Of a DNA stretch of 64,000 nt, positions 15,903 to 24,536 are shown piece after piece. Numbering within the stretch: the first letter of the stretch is position 1; every line of letters starts with the position of its first letter. The notes below the pieces were generated by a model, which had not been told where the DNA came from, searched no databases, and saw only the letters and a list, made by a program, of their open reading frames with translations. Source of the DNA: Gammaproteobacteria bacterium (GTDB lineage Bacteria; Pseudomonadota; Gammaproteobacteria; Ga0077536); contig JACKNG010000001.1 of assembly GCA_024235015.1 (NCBI GenBank), forward strand, positions 558,001-622,000, written 5' to 3'. A program made the translations under genes and the position numbers.

Positions 15903-16775
15903 CTAGGGTTCGCTGCCGAGCTTGAGCGGCAGCGACTCGTCCTTGACCCACTCCGACATCGAGCCGTCGTAGACGGCGACGTTGCGCTGACCGCAGAGTT
16001 CGAGCGCAAGGCAGTCCATCGTCGCCGAGATCCCCCCCCCGCAGTAGGTGATGACCTCGGGCGCTTCGAGCGCGCCGCTCGCCGCGAACAGCGGTGCGAG
16101 CTTGTCCGGGGGCAGGAACTCGTTGGTGTCGGGATCGATGAGGCTGCCGTAGAACACGTTGTGGGTGCCGGGCAGGTGGCCGGGGCGGCCGTACTGGTTC
16201 TTGTCGCCGCTGTAGACCTCGGGCGACAGGGCATTGATCGTGACCGGGCTGCCGCTGGTGATGACGTCGAGCATGCGCGCCTTGTCGGCCCAGCGTTGCG
16301 GGCGGGCATTGACGCTCAGCTGCCCCTGCGGATGGGTCGTGACGTCGGCCGTGACCGGGTGGCCCTCACGCGTCCACTTCTCCCAGCCGCCGTTCAGCAC
16401 CGCGACGTTGTCGAAACCGATCGAGCGCAGCATCCACCACACCCGCGTCGACCACATCGGGAAGCCCTTGTTGTAGAGCACGACGGTGGTGCCGTCGGCG
16501 ACGCCGTGGCTCGCCATGGTGGCGGCGAAAACTGCCGGCTCGGGCATCATGAACGGGATACCGGCGCCGGCGTCGGACAGCTCGCCGAGGACGTCGAGGA
16601 AGCCGGCGCCCGGGATGTGCGACTCCGCCCATTCGTCACGGCCGGATTCGGGCAGGTAGCCGAAGCCATCCGGCTTCATGCGCAGGTAGATGGTGGTGTC
16701 GTAGATGCGCAGGCCGGGCTCGTCGAGATGGGCGGCCAGCCAGTCGGTCGAGACCAGGGGTCCGTCGAGCTGCAT
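15903..16775 (-). CDS. Sulfurtransferase with tandem rhodanese domains
   Basis: The protein has 290 residues starting at ATG 16775 (GGGGAGA 7 bases upstream). Two rhodanese domains are present. The N-terminal, inactive one (about 7-135) has DEWAESHIPGAGFLD and VVLYNKGFPMWSTRVWWML. The C-terminal one (about 160-285) has RPGHLPGTHNVFY and the active loop TYCGGGISATMDCLA with the persulfide Cys. The loop CGGGISAT is closer to thiosulfate sulfurtransferases (CRxGxx/T) than to the CGSGVTA of mercaptopyruvate enzymes, so the donor is not certain. No Tat or Sec signal; cytoplasmic. Stands alone, convergent with the ceramidase-like gene. Confidence 0.9.
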   Translation of the reverse strand: MQLDGPLVSTDWLAAHLDEPGLRIYDTTIYLRMKPDGFGYLPESGRDEWAESHIPGAGFLDVLGELSDAGAGIPFMMPEPAVFAATMASHGVADGTTVVLYNKGFPMWSTRVWWMLRSIGFDNVAVLNGGWEKWTREGHPVTADVTTHPQGQLSVNARPQRWADKARMLDVITSGSPVTINALSPEVYSGDKNQYGRPGHLPGTHNVFYGSLIDPDTNEFLPPDKLAPLFAASGALEAPEVITYCGGGISATMDCLALELCGQRNVAVYDGSMSEWVKDESLPLKLGSEP

Positions 16776-16881
16776 GGTTGAGTCTCCCCAAAGGATTGGA
16801 GGCAGGATTCTAGCCCGGAAGTCGTACCGTGGGGGTGGCGCGGCCGGCTACGGCGAAATGCGCCGCGCAGGTGCCCCCGGT

Positions 16882-17715
16882 TCAGCCGCGGGCGCGGCGC
16901 GCGAACTCGCCCAGCTCGGCGTTGAAACGCAGCGGGTCTTCCATGAACGGGCCATGGGCGACGTCGTCGTACCAGGACGGCGCGGCCTGCGGACAGTGTT
17001 CGAGGATCAGTTCGGCCATCGCCGGCAGCACGGTGACGTCGCGGCGGCCATGGCTCACCAGCACCGGGCAGGTGAGTTCGCCCAGCACGTCGCAGTTGTC
17101 GACCTCGCGTGCGCCGAGCGCCGCGCGCACGTCGGGACGCACGGTCATGTTCCAGCACAGCACGCGTTCGTAGTCGCGCCGCGACAGCTTGACCGCGAAA
17201 CACCGTTCGATGAACACGCGCATGGCGTCGATCGCGGCCTCGAGGTCGTGGCCGGCGGCATGGGCGAAGACGTCGGTGAACCCCGGGCCGATCAACGGCC
17301 CCATGGCCTGCTCGCCGATGCGTACCGCGGCACCGACGAAATTGACCGCGCCGATCCCCGCATCACCGTAGGCACGCAGGTAATCGGTGATGACCAGCCC
17401 GGCATAGGACCAGCCGACCAGGACCACGTCGCGCAAGGCCAGGGCCTCGATGACGGCCTTGACGTCGTCGGCCCAGGCGGCGCTGCCGGTGTAATGCTTC
17501 TGCCCCGCCGGCGCTTCCGACAGGCCATGCCCGCGCAGGTCGAAGGCGACCAGGCGAAACTCCTCGGCGAGCGCGCTCTCGACCTGCTTCATCCAGCACA
17601 AATGGGTCTGCGACCAGCCGTGGACGAACACGATGGGCCGCCCATCCGCCCGTCCCCACTCCATCACGTTCAGCCTGAGTCCGTCGCCGCCGGCCACCGA
17701 GTGCTGCCTGCGCAT
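16882..17715 (-). CDS. Alpha/beta hydrolase (serine nucleophile)
   Basis: The protein has 277 residues from ATG 17715 (GGGGGGA about 5 bases upstream). It carries VFVHGWSQTHLCW (oxyanion region), VAFDLRGHGLSEAPAG and the elbow LVGWSYAGLVI with a Ser nucleophile. The acid is likely in SHGRRDVTVLP and the His in DDVAHGPFMEDP. This is the non-heme haloperoxidase / esterase-type branch, unlike the Asp-nucleophile hydrolases at 8713 and 13242. Substrate unknown. It is divergent from the exported protein gene at 17810. Confidence 0.85.
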   Translation of the reverse strand: MRRQHSVAGGDGLRLNVMEWGRADGRPIVFVHGWSQTHLCWMKQVESALAEEFRLVAFDLRGHGLSEAPAGQKHYTGSAAWADDVKAVIEALALRDVVLVGWSYAGLVITDYLRAYGDAGIGAVNFVGAAVRIGEQAMGPLIGPGFTDVFAHAAGHDLEAAIDAMRVFIERCFAVKLSRRDYERVLCWNMTVRPDVRAALGAREVDNCDVLGELTCPVLVSHGRRDVTVLPAMAELILEHCPQAAPSWYDDVAHGPFMEDPLRFNAELGEFARRARG

Positions 17716-17809
17716 AGATTCCCCCCGTCCTGTCATGCAGCGCGACAGTGTACCCTCCGCCGCCGCGCGCTGACGCATAATGGCCCTTCCGCGACCCTGG
17801 AGCGCCACC

Positions 17810-18358
17810 ATGTCGTCCCCGCGCCGGTGCACGACCCGCCCGATTGCCGCCCTGCTCGTGCTGCTGACCTGCACGCTGCCGCCCACCGCACCGGCACTCG
17901 ACCTCGCCGGTCTCGCTGCCCTGCTCGAACGTCTCGACGTGGAAGCGATCGGCGGCGCCGGCCAGTGGCGCGCGGTCGTCGGCGGCCGCGCCGTCATGGT
18001 GCTGGCCGACCCGAGCCATGGCCGGCTGCGCATCCAGGCTCACGTCACGGCCGCTGACGCGCTCGACGAGGCCCTGCTCAGGCGCGTCCTCGAAGCGGAT
18101 TTCGCGACCGCGCTGGAGGCCCGCTACGCCATCGGCGGTACCACCCTGTGGAGCCTCTACAGCGCCGATCTCGCCGCGCTCGACGCGGCCGGCTGCGCCG
18201 CCGCCCTGGGCCAGGTCGCCAACCTCGCGGCGAGCTTCGGCCGTGAGTACGCCTCCGGCCTCGGCCCTGACGGCCGCCCCGACGCCTCGCCGCGCGGCGC
18301 CCTCGTCACCGACCTCGTCGCGCGCGCGGCCGCGGCCACCCCGGAGCAGACCCCATGA
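17810..18358 (+). CDS. Exported protein of unknown function (YbjN/CesT-like fold possible)
   Basis: The protein has 182 residues. ATG 17810 has GGAG 7 bases upstream, and CATAAT at 17776-17781 could be its -10. A signal peptide (RPIAALLVLLTCTLPPTAPA) covers residues 1-28. The mature domain alternates strands and helices (WRAVVGGRAVMVLADPSHG, RLRIQAHVTAADALDEALL, GTTLWSLYSADLAALDAAG), a pattern seen in CesT/YbjN-type folds. It ends in an Ala-rich helix. Its stop overlaps the start of the second molybdopterin oxidoreductase (ATGA, 18355-18358), so the two are co-translated although one is exported and the other appears cytoplasmic. Confidence 0.65.
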   Translation: MSSPRRCTTRPIAALLVLLTCTLPPTAPALDLAGLAALLERLDVEAIGGAGQWRAVVGGRAVMVLADPSHGRLRIQAHVTAADALDEALLRRVLEADFATALEARYAIGGTTLWSLYSADLAALDAAGCAAALGQVANLAASFGREYASGLGPDGRPDASPRGALVTDLVARAAAATPEQTP

Positions 18359-20427
18359 CCTGGCACCACAGCGCCTGCCCGCACGACTGCCCCTCGACCT
18401 GCGCGCTCGAAGTCGAGCGCCTCGCGCCCGACCGCATCGGCCGCGTGCGCGGCGCGGCCGACAACAGTTATACCCGCGGCGTGATCTGCTCCAAGGTCGC
18501 GCGCTACGCCGAGCGCATCCACCATCCCGACCGCCTGCTCCACCCCCTGCGCAGGACCGGCCCCAAGGGCAGCGGGCAGTTCGCGCGCATCGACTGGGAC
18601 GAGGCCCTCGACCTCGTCGCCGAACGCTTCCTCGCCGCCGAGGCCGCGCATGGCGCCGAGACCGTGTGGCCCTATTTCTATGCCGGCACCATGGGCCTGG
18701 TGATGCGCGACGGCATCAACCGCCTGCGTCATGCCAAGGGCTATTCCGGCCAGTACTCGACCATCTGCACCATGCTCGCCTGGCAGGGTTGGCTGGCCGG
18801 CGCCGGGCGCCTTGCCGGGGTCGACCCGCGCGAGATGGCCGAGTCCGACCTCATCGTGCTGTGGGGCACCAACGCCGCCTCGACCCAGGTCAACGTCATG
18901 AGCCATGCCCTCGACGCGCGACGCAAGCGCGGCGCGCGCATCGCCGTGGTCGACGTCTACGAGAACGCGACCGCGAAGCAGGCCGATCACTTCGTGTGCA
19001 TCCGGCCCGGCACCGACGGTGCGCTGGCCTGCGCGGTGATGCACGTGCTGTTCCGCGACGGCCATGCCGATCGCGACTACCTGGCGCGGTATGCCGACTG
19101 TCCCGATGATCTCGAACGCCACCTGGCCACGCGCACGCCGGCCTGGGCCAGCGCCATCTGCGGCGTGTCCGCCGCCGAGATCGAAGACTTCGCGGCGCTC
19201 ATCGGCGGCCATCGCCGCGCCTACTTCCGCCTCGGTTACGGCTTCTCACGCCAGCGCAACGGCGCGGTCAACATGCACGCCGCGGCGTCCATTCCGCTGG
19301 TCACCGGCGCCTGGCAACATCCGGGTGGCGGCGCGCTGTTCAACAACGGTGCCGTGTACCACTGGGACCGCACCCTCATCGACGGCCTCGACGTGCGTGA
19401 CCCGGCGGTGCGCCAGCTCGACCAGTCGCGCATCGGCGCGGTGCTCACCGGTGAAGCGTTCGCCCTGCAGGGCGGCCCGCCGGTCACGGCACTGCTGATC
19501 CAGAACACCAACCCGGTGTCGGTGGCGCCCGATCAGAACGTGGTCAAGCGCGGTTTCGCGCGCGAGGATCTCTTCACCTGCGTGCACGAGCAGTTCATGA
19601 CCGAGACCGCCCTGATGGCCGACGTCGTGCTGCCGGCGACGATGTTCCTCGAGCACGACGACCTCTACCAGGCCGGCGGCCAGCAGCACATCCAGTTCGG
19701 ACCGAAGGTCGTCGAGCCACCGGGCGAGTGCCGCTCCAACCACGAGCTCGTCTGCGACCTCGCCCGGCGCCTCGGCGCCACGCATCGCGGCTTCGACATG
19801 AGCCCACGCGCGATCATCGACTGGACCCTGCAGGCATCCGGCTGGCCGGGACTGGCCACGCTCGAGGGCGAGCGCTGGATCGATGCCCAACCGGATTTCG
19901 CCACCGCCCACTACGTCGACGGTTTCGGCCATGCCGACGGCCGCTGGCATTTCGCCGTCGACTGGTCGCGCCTGGCGCCGCCAGGACTGGTCGACCCCGT
20001 GCTCGTCGCCGGCATGCCGCGCCTGCCCGATCACTGGTCGGCGATCGAGGACGCCGACGGCACTGACGGTTTCCGCCTCGTCACCGCGCCGGCGCGGCAC
20101 TTCCTCAACTCGACCTTCACCGAAACCCCCACCTCGCAGCGCCGCGAGGCGCGGCCGACGGTGATGGTCCACCCGGACGACGCCGCCGCGCTCGGTATCG
20201 CCGACGGCGACGCGGTCGAACTCGCCAACCTGCGCGGCCGCGTGCGCCTGCACGCGCAGCATTTCGCCGGCGTCCGGCGCGGGGTGCTGGTGGCCGAGAG
20301 CATCTGGCCCAACACGGCCTATGCCGACGGCTGCGGCATCAACACCTTGACCGGCGCCGACACCCCGGGGCCGGCCGGCGGCGCCGCCTTCCACGACAGC
20401 CGCGTGACCATGCGACGACTCGCCTGA
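18355..20427 (+). CDS. Molybdopterin oxidoreductase (bis-MGD type), second paralogue
   Basis: The protein has 690 residues, starting at ATG 18355. [4Fe-4S] ligands are C8-x3-C12-x3-C16-x28-C45 (ACPHDCPSTC, then VICSK). The catalytic region has IDWDEALDLVAERFLAA, QYSTICTMLAWQGWLAG with a Cys at the likely Mo-ligand position, LIVLWGTNAASTQVN and MTETALMADVVLPATMFLE. The C-terminal barrel has VHPDDAAALGIADGDAVEL. It shares layout with the enzyme at 11217 but is clearly diverged. There is no Tat signal and no adjacent iron-sulfur or membrane subunit. The physiological substrate and electron partner are unknown. Confidence 0.9.
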   Translation: MTWHHSACPHDCPSTCALEVERLAPDRIGRVRGAADNSYTRGVICSKVARYAERIHHPDRLLHPLRRTGPKGSGQFARIDWDEALDLVAERFLAAEAAHGAETVWPYFYAGTMGLVMRDGINRLRHAKGYSGQYSTICTMLAWQGWLAGAGRLAGVDPREMAESDLIVLWGTNAASTQVNVMSHALDARRKRGARIAVVDVYENATAKQADHFVCIRPGTDGALACAVMHVLFRDGHADRDYLARYADCPDDLERHLATRTPAWASAICGVSAAEIEDFAALIGGHRRAYFRLGYGFSRQRNGAVNMHAAASIPLVTGAWQHPGGGALFNNGAVYHWDRTLIDGLDVRDPAVRQLDQSRIGAVLTGEAFALQGGPPVTALLIQNTNPVSVAPDQNVVKRGFAREDLFTCVHEQFMTETALMADVVLPATMFLEHDDLYQAGGQQHIQFGPKVVEPPGECRSNHELVCDLARRLGATHRGFDMSPRAIIDWTLQASGWPGLATLEGERWIDAQPDFATAHYVDGFGHADGRWHFAVDWSRLAPPGLVDPVLVAGMPRLPDHWSAIEDADGTDGFRLVTAPARHFLNSTFTETPTSQRREARPTVMVHPDDAAALGIADGDAVELANLRGRVRLHAQHFAGVRRGVLVAESIWPNTAYADGCGINTLTGADTPGPAGGAAFHDSRVTMRRLA

Positions 20428-20454
20428 GCGTCGCCGGCACGCCCGTCGCGCCGC

Positions 20455-21741
20455 TCACTCGGGCAGCGCGGCGACGTGGTCGAAGTCCTCGCGCATGCTG
20501 CGGCTCGACATCCAGTAGAAGAACGAGGCCGCGGCGTAGAAGACCATGTTGACTGCCAGCAGCGCGTAGCGCAGCGACTCCTCGCCGTAGGTCGGACGCA
20601 GGTGATCGCTCAGCCAGCCGGTCGTCGCCGGGCCGCACATCAGCCCGATGATGTTGATGACGAAGAACAGCACGGCGGCCGCGGTCACCCGCATCGACGG
20701 CGGGGCGAGGAACTGCGAGGCGGCGAAAGCCGGCGCCTGGTAGATCTGCCCGCACAGCCCCGGGATCATCAACAGGCCGATCGCCAGCGGCGTGTTCTCG
20801 CACAGGAAGGCGGCCGCCGAACCCGGTACCGCGATGGCCATGCTGACCATGGGCAGGAGCGCATAGGCACGGCGGTCGTGCTTGGCCCAGGCGTCGGCGA
20901 TGAAGCCGCCAGCGAAGGTGCCGACACCGACCCCGCCGGCCATGATGAAGGCCGCCGCCTGGCCCTGCTCGACCGGCGACAGACCGTGCGAGCGTTCGAG
21001 GAAGAGCGCGATCATGAACGAGGTCGAGTAGGTGGCGAAGGCATAGAGCCCGGACGCCAGCGAGAGGTAGCGGAACGAGCGCCGCTGCCACAGGAACGCA
21101 AAGACGTCTTTCACCGGCGGCAATGCCGTGTGCCGCCGGCGCGGCGGCTCGCGCACGGTGAACAGCAGCAGCGCGGCGACCAGCAGCCCCGGTGCACCGA
21201 CGACCAGGAAGGCCATGCGCCAGCCGACGATCTCGCGCAGGTAGCCACCGGCGAGAAAGCCGATCACGATGCCGACCGGCACGCCCATCGAGTACAGGGA
21301 CAGGGCGCGGCCGCGCTTTTCCTCCGGCACGGAGTCGCTGATGAGGGAAATTGCCGGCGGACTGCAGCCGGCCTCGCCGACACCGACGCCGACGCGGCAG
21401 GCGAGCAGGCTGGCGAAGCCGCGCGCCGCGCCCGACAGCGCGGTCATCCCGCTCCACAAGGCCACGCACACGGCCATCACCGTGCGCCGCGGGTAACGAT
21501 CGGCGAGGCGCCCGATGGGGATGCCCATGGTGGCGTAGAAGATGCCGAACGCGGTGCCGGACAACAATCCGAGGTGCACGTCCTTGAGGTCGAGTTCGGC
21601 CTTGATGGGCGAGAGCAGGATGGCCAGGATCTGGCGATCGACGAAGTTGACCGTGTAGGCCAGGAAACAGACGCCCACGACGTACCAGACGTACGCGGGC
21701 GAGGCCTGCGACGCCGACGCCGCTCCCCGTTGCGTGTTCAC
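20455..21741 (-). CDS. MFS transporter (spinster-like)
   Basis: The protein has 428 residues. The GTG at 21741 is the likely start, with GGGGGAG 6 bases upstream; the frame continues upstream without support. Twelve membrane segments are visible. Family signatures are the early membrane Asp-Arg in VNFVDRQILAILLSPI, the loop 2-3 motif GRLADRYPRRTVM, and RVGVGVGEAGCSPPAISL followed by RGRALSLYSMGVPVG. The spinster-type VDRQ motif occurs in transporters of lipids and aromatic acids. It converges on the molybdopterin oxidoreductase gene. Substrate unknown. Confidence 0.9.
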   Translation of the reverse strand: MNTQRGAASASQASPAYVWYVVGVCFLAYTVNFVDRQILAILLSPIKAELDLKDVHLGLLSGTAFGIFYATMGIPIGRLADRYPRRTVMAVCVALWSGMTALSGAARGFASLLACRVGVGVGEAGCSPPAISLISDSVPEEKRGRALSLYSMGVPVGIVIGFLAGGYLREIVGWRMAFLVVGAPGLLVAALLLFTVREPPRRRHTALPPVKDVFAFLWQRRSFRYLSLASGLYAFATYSTSFMIALFLERSHGLSPVEQGQAAAFIMAGGVGVGTFAGGFIADAWAKHDRRAYALLPMVSMAIAVPGSAAAFLCENTPLAIGLLMIPGLCGQIYQAPAFAASQFLAPPSMRVTAAAVLFFVINIIGLMCGPATTGWLSDHLRPTYGEESLRYALLAVNMVFYAAASFFYWMSSRSMREDFDHVAALPE

Positions 21742-21977
21742 TCGAAGCTCCCCCTTGTGCTGATGGCCGCCGCGCGCCCCCCGCGCACCGCGACCGCGCC
21801 AGTCTAGCGTGGTTTCGTCAGGCGTCGTTCGGTATCGCCGACACGACGTCCCCGCGCCGGTCGGCGTGCAGCGTATGATGCCGCTGCGCACCGCCCGGAA
21901 CGACTTGACAGGGGTCAATGCGATGACCGGCCCGACGCGCTAGAAAGCCCACAGCCATCGTTGCCGGAGCCATCGCC

Positions 21978-23456
21978 ATGTTCGAAGCCGCAGAACTCGG
22001 CCGCAAGGTCTCGAAAGAGGATTTCAACGCCCGCGAACCGGACGTGCATTCCGGCTTGCTGGCCGTGCAACGCCGCCTGCGCGAGGCCGACTTCCCCGTC
22101 ATCATCATCGTCTCGGGGGTCGAGGGCGCAGGCAAGGGCGGCGTGGTCAGCCTCATCCACAAGTGGATGGACGCACGCGGGCTGGAGACCAATGCCTTCT
22201 GGGACGCCACCGACGAGGAACTCATGCGGCCGCGGTTCTGGAAGTTCTGGCGCGCCCTGCCGCCGACCGGCCGCATCGGCATCATGTTCGGCTCCTGGTA
22301 TACCCAACCGATCATCGACCGCGCCTTGAAGAACATCAAAATGGACAAGTTCGACCGCGAGCTCGAACGGATCCGTCATTTCGAAGACATGCTGGTCGAC
22401 GACGGCGCCCTGATCGTCAAGCTGTGGTTCCACCTGTCGAAGAAGGAACAGCTCAAGCGCCTGAAGGACGAGGCCAAGGGCAAGGGCGGCAAGATCTCGC
22501 CGTTGACCAAGTCCTTCTCGCGCCGTTACGACGAGTTCGCGTCGATCTCCGAGCGCGCCATCCGCAAGACCGACGTCGCCCATTCGCCCTGGCACATCAT
22601 CGAATCGGGCAATACCCGTTACCGCGATCTCAAGGTCGGCGAAATCCTGCTCGAGCGCATCACCACCCGACTCGACCAGCCGCCGCCGAGCAGCGGCCGG
22701 GTCACCACCAGTTCCCCCGCGCTGCAGAAGATCGGCGAACCCAGCGTGCTCAGCGCCGTGCCGCTCGACCGCAGCATCGACGACAAGCATTACCGCAAGC
22801 AGCTCAAGGCCTACCAGGACGAGCTCTACCAGCTGGCCTGGAAAGCACGCCAGCAGCGCATCAACTCGGTCGCGGTGTTCGAGGGCTGGGATGCGGCCGG
22901 CAAGGGTGGCGCCATCCGCCGCGTGACCCAGGCCATGGATGCCCGTCTCTACCGCGTCATCTCGGTCGCCGCACCGACGGACGAGGAAAAGGCCCACCAC
23001 TACCTGTGGCGGTTCTGGCGTCACCTGCCGCGCGCGGGATACCAGACCATCTACGATCGCTCCTGGTACGGCCGCGTCCTGGTCGAGCGGGTCGAGGGCT
23101 TCGCCCGCGACATCGAGTGGCAGCGCGCCTACAACGAGATCAACTCGTTCGAGGAGCAGCTCGTCGAGCACGGCATGGTGCTGATGAAATTCTGGGTCCA
23201 CATCTCGCCGGAAGAGCAGCTGCGGCGCTTCCGCGAACGCGAGCAGATCGAGTGGAAGCAGCACAAGATCACCGACGAGGACTGGCGCAACCGCGAGCGC
23301 TGGGACGACTACGAGCGCGCCGTCACCGACATGGTCATCCGCACCTCGACCGAGATCGCGCCGTGGACCCTGGTGCCGGGCAACGACAAGCGCATCGCCC
23401 GCCTCGAGGTGCTGCGCACCTTCTGCGAGCGCATGGCGGCAGCGGTCGGCCAGTAG
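21978..23456 (+). CDS. pap: Polyphosphate:AMP phosphotransferase (two PPK2 domains)
   Basis: The protein has 492 residues from ATG 21978 (GGAG 8 bases upstream). Two PPK2 domains lie in tandem: Walker A SGVEGAGKGGVV at about 46 in the N-terminal, probably inactive copy and FEGWDAAGKGGAIRR at about 301 in the C-terminal copy. The lid and Walker B region reads YDRSWYGRVLVERVEGF in the second half. It transfers phosphate from polyphosphate to AMP, giving ADP. Tandem PPK2 architecture is typical of class II Pap enzymes of gammaproteobacteria. The gene stands alone, and a hairpin closes the convergent junction downstream. Confidence 0.95.
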   Translation: MFEAAELGRKVSKEDFNAREPDVHSGLLAVQRRLREADFPVIIIVSGVEGAGKGGVVSLIHKWMDARGLETNAFWDATDEELMRPRFWKFWRALPPTGRIGIMFGSWYTQPIIDRALKNIKMDKFDRELERIRHFEDMLVDDGALIVKLWFHLSKKEQLKRLKDEAKGKGGKISPLTKSFSRRYDEFASISERAIRKTDVAHSPWHIIESGNTRYRDLKVGEILLERITTRLDQPPPSSGRVTTSSPALQKIGEPSVLSAVPLDRSIDDKHYRKQLKAYQDELYQLAWKARQQRINSVAVFEGWDAAGKGGAIRRVTQAMDARLYRVISVAAPTDEEKAHHYLWRFWRHLPRAGYQTIYDRSWYGRVLVERVEGFARDIEWQRAYNEINSFEEQLVEHGMVLMKFWVHISPEEQLRRFREREQIEWKQHKITDEDWRNRERWDDYERAVTDMVIRTSTEIAPWTLVPGNDKRIARLEVLRTFCERMAAAVGQ

Positions 23457-23457
23457 C

Positions 23458-23485
23458 GCCGCGCGCTGCCCCCGCCGCGCGCGGC
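23458..23485. terminator. Hairpin between convergent genes (possible bidirectional terminator)
   Basis: GCCGCGCGC (23458-23466) and GCGCGCGGC (23477-23485) pair perfectly around a 10-base loop. It fills exactly the gap between the convergent pap and cyclase-FHA stop codons. There is no T run on either side, so it may only stall or protect 3' ends. Confidence 0.4.
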
Positions 23486-23486
23486 C

Positions 23487-24392
23487 TCACTCGCAGCGGT
23501 AGTAGACCGTCGCCGCCGGGTCACCGGCGGCGGCGTTGCCGAACACCAGGGTGCCCTCGCCCGACAGCACGCCCTCCTCGTTGTGGAGATGCACGCCGGG
23601 GCCGTCGCGCGGCGTCACCAGGGTGCCGTTGATGCTCTTGTCGGCAACGTAGAAGCGCCCCTGCCGCAAGCTGATCTCGGCGTGGTGGCGCGAGGTGAAG
23701 CGGCTCGCGGTGACGATGTCGTTACCGGCGATACGTCCGACCCGGCAATGACGATTAGCCTCGTCCAGGCACAGCTCGTGGTCGCCATGGCGCAACCACA
23801 GGCGCTGGCTCGTGCTGACCGCGGCGGCTGGCGTGGCGCGAAAATGGGTGGCTTCCTCGTCGTCCTCCCAAGGTAGCTTGTAGATCCCGAGCGGCGCGCC
23901 GTCGGCGCGGCTCTCCACGGTGTCCATCAACTGCGCGTCGGCGCGCCAGGCCGCCGGCAGGGCTGCGACGGCCTCGGCCGAGGCCAGGATCTCCTCCGGC
24001 TTGGCACGGCCGATGACCTGCTGGGCGACGAGCGGCAGGGGCCCGACCAGTTCATGTCCGCGCCATTCGGCGCTGCCGTAATGCCAGCCGATCTTGACCC
24101 GCAGGGTACCGGTACGAAAGCGACCGGCGGCACTCGCCTCGCGCAGGGTCTGGTGCATCTCGTGGGCGGCGACGGCGGCGTGCTGCGGCACGCTGAAAGT
24201 GCACATCACCTCGTCGCCGATGGTCTTGATCACGCGGCCGTGGTGACGCGCCGCGACCTCGCCGAGCAGCCGCAGCACCAGGCCGACGTCGTGGCGCGCG
24301 ATCGCGTCACCGTACTGCTCGTAGAGCCGGGTGCTGCCGCTGACGTCGGCGAACAGCACCACCAGCCGCCCCAGCGTACGGTCGTCGTCCAT
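23487..24392 (-). CDS. Class III cyclase-homology domain fused to FHA domain (cyclase site degenerate)
   Basis: The protein has 301 residues. The N-terminal class III nucleotidyl cyclase domain (about 8-165) keeps both metal Asp residues (LFADVSGSTRLYEQYGD, D16; KTIGDEV, D60) and the KTIGD Lys. In the segment that normally reads GPxVNxAxRL it has LVGPLPLVAQQVIGRAKPEE, so the transition-state Asn and Arg are replaced. The C-terminal FHA domain (about 195-290) keeps GRIAGNDIV, SRHHAEI and SINGT, so phosphothreonine recognition should be intact. It therefore looks like a signalling adaptor with a possibly inactive cyclase. Cytoplasmic; no membrane segment. No kinase or phosphatase gene is adjacent. 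Confidence 0.85.
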   Translation of the reverse strand: MDDDRTLGRLVVLFADVSGSTRLYEQYGDAIARHDVGLVLRLLGEVAARHHGRVIKTIGDEVMCTFSVPQHAAVAAHEMHQTLREASAAGRFRTGTLRVKIGWHYGSAEWRGHELVGPLPLVAQQVIGRAKPEEILASAEAVAALPAAWRADAQLMDTVESRADGAPLGIYKLPWEDDEEATHFRATPAAAVSTSQRLWLRHGDHELCLDEANRHCRVGRIAGNDIVTASRFTSRHHAEISLRQGRFYVADKSINGTLVTPRDGPGVHLHNEEGVLSGEGTLVFGNAAAGDPAATVYYRCE

Positions 24393-24477
24393 CCAGTTAC
24401 CCCGTTGGCCACCTGCCCCGAGTTTCGAGTGCCTGGGCGGCGGTCTCCCTGATCGGGATCAAGCCCGTTCCGCTGGT

Positions 24478-24506
24478 TTTACCGCGTCGCGCGATTCGCC
24501 TATGCT
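24478..24506 (+). promoter_or_regulatory. Possible sigma70 promoter for mscS-type gene
   Basis: TTTACC at 24478-24483 and TATGCT at 24501-24506 are separated by 17 bases, followed by a G+C-rich CCGG discriminator. This is 30 bases upstream of the MscS start. It is a match by eye only. Confidence 0.35.
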
Positions 24507-24536
24507 CCGGCCATCCTTGAGACGCCGGGAGCTGGC

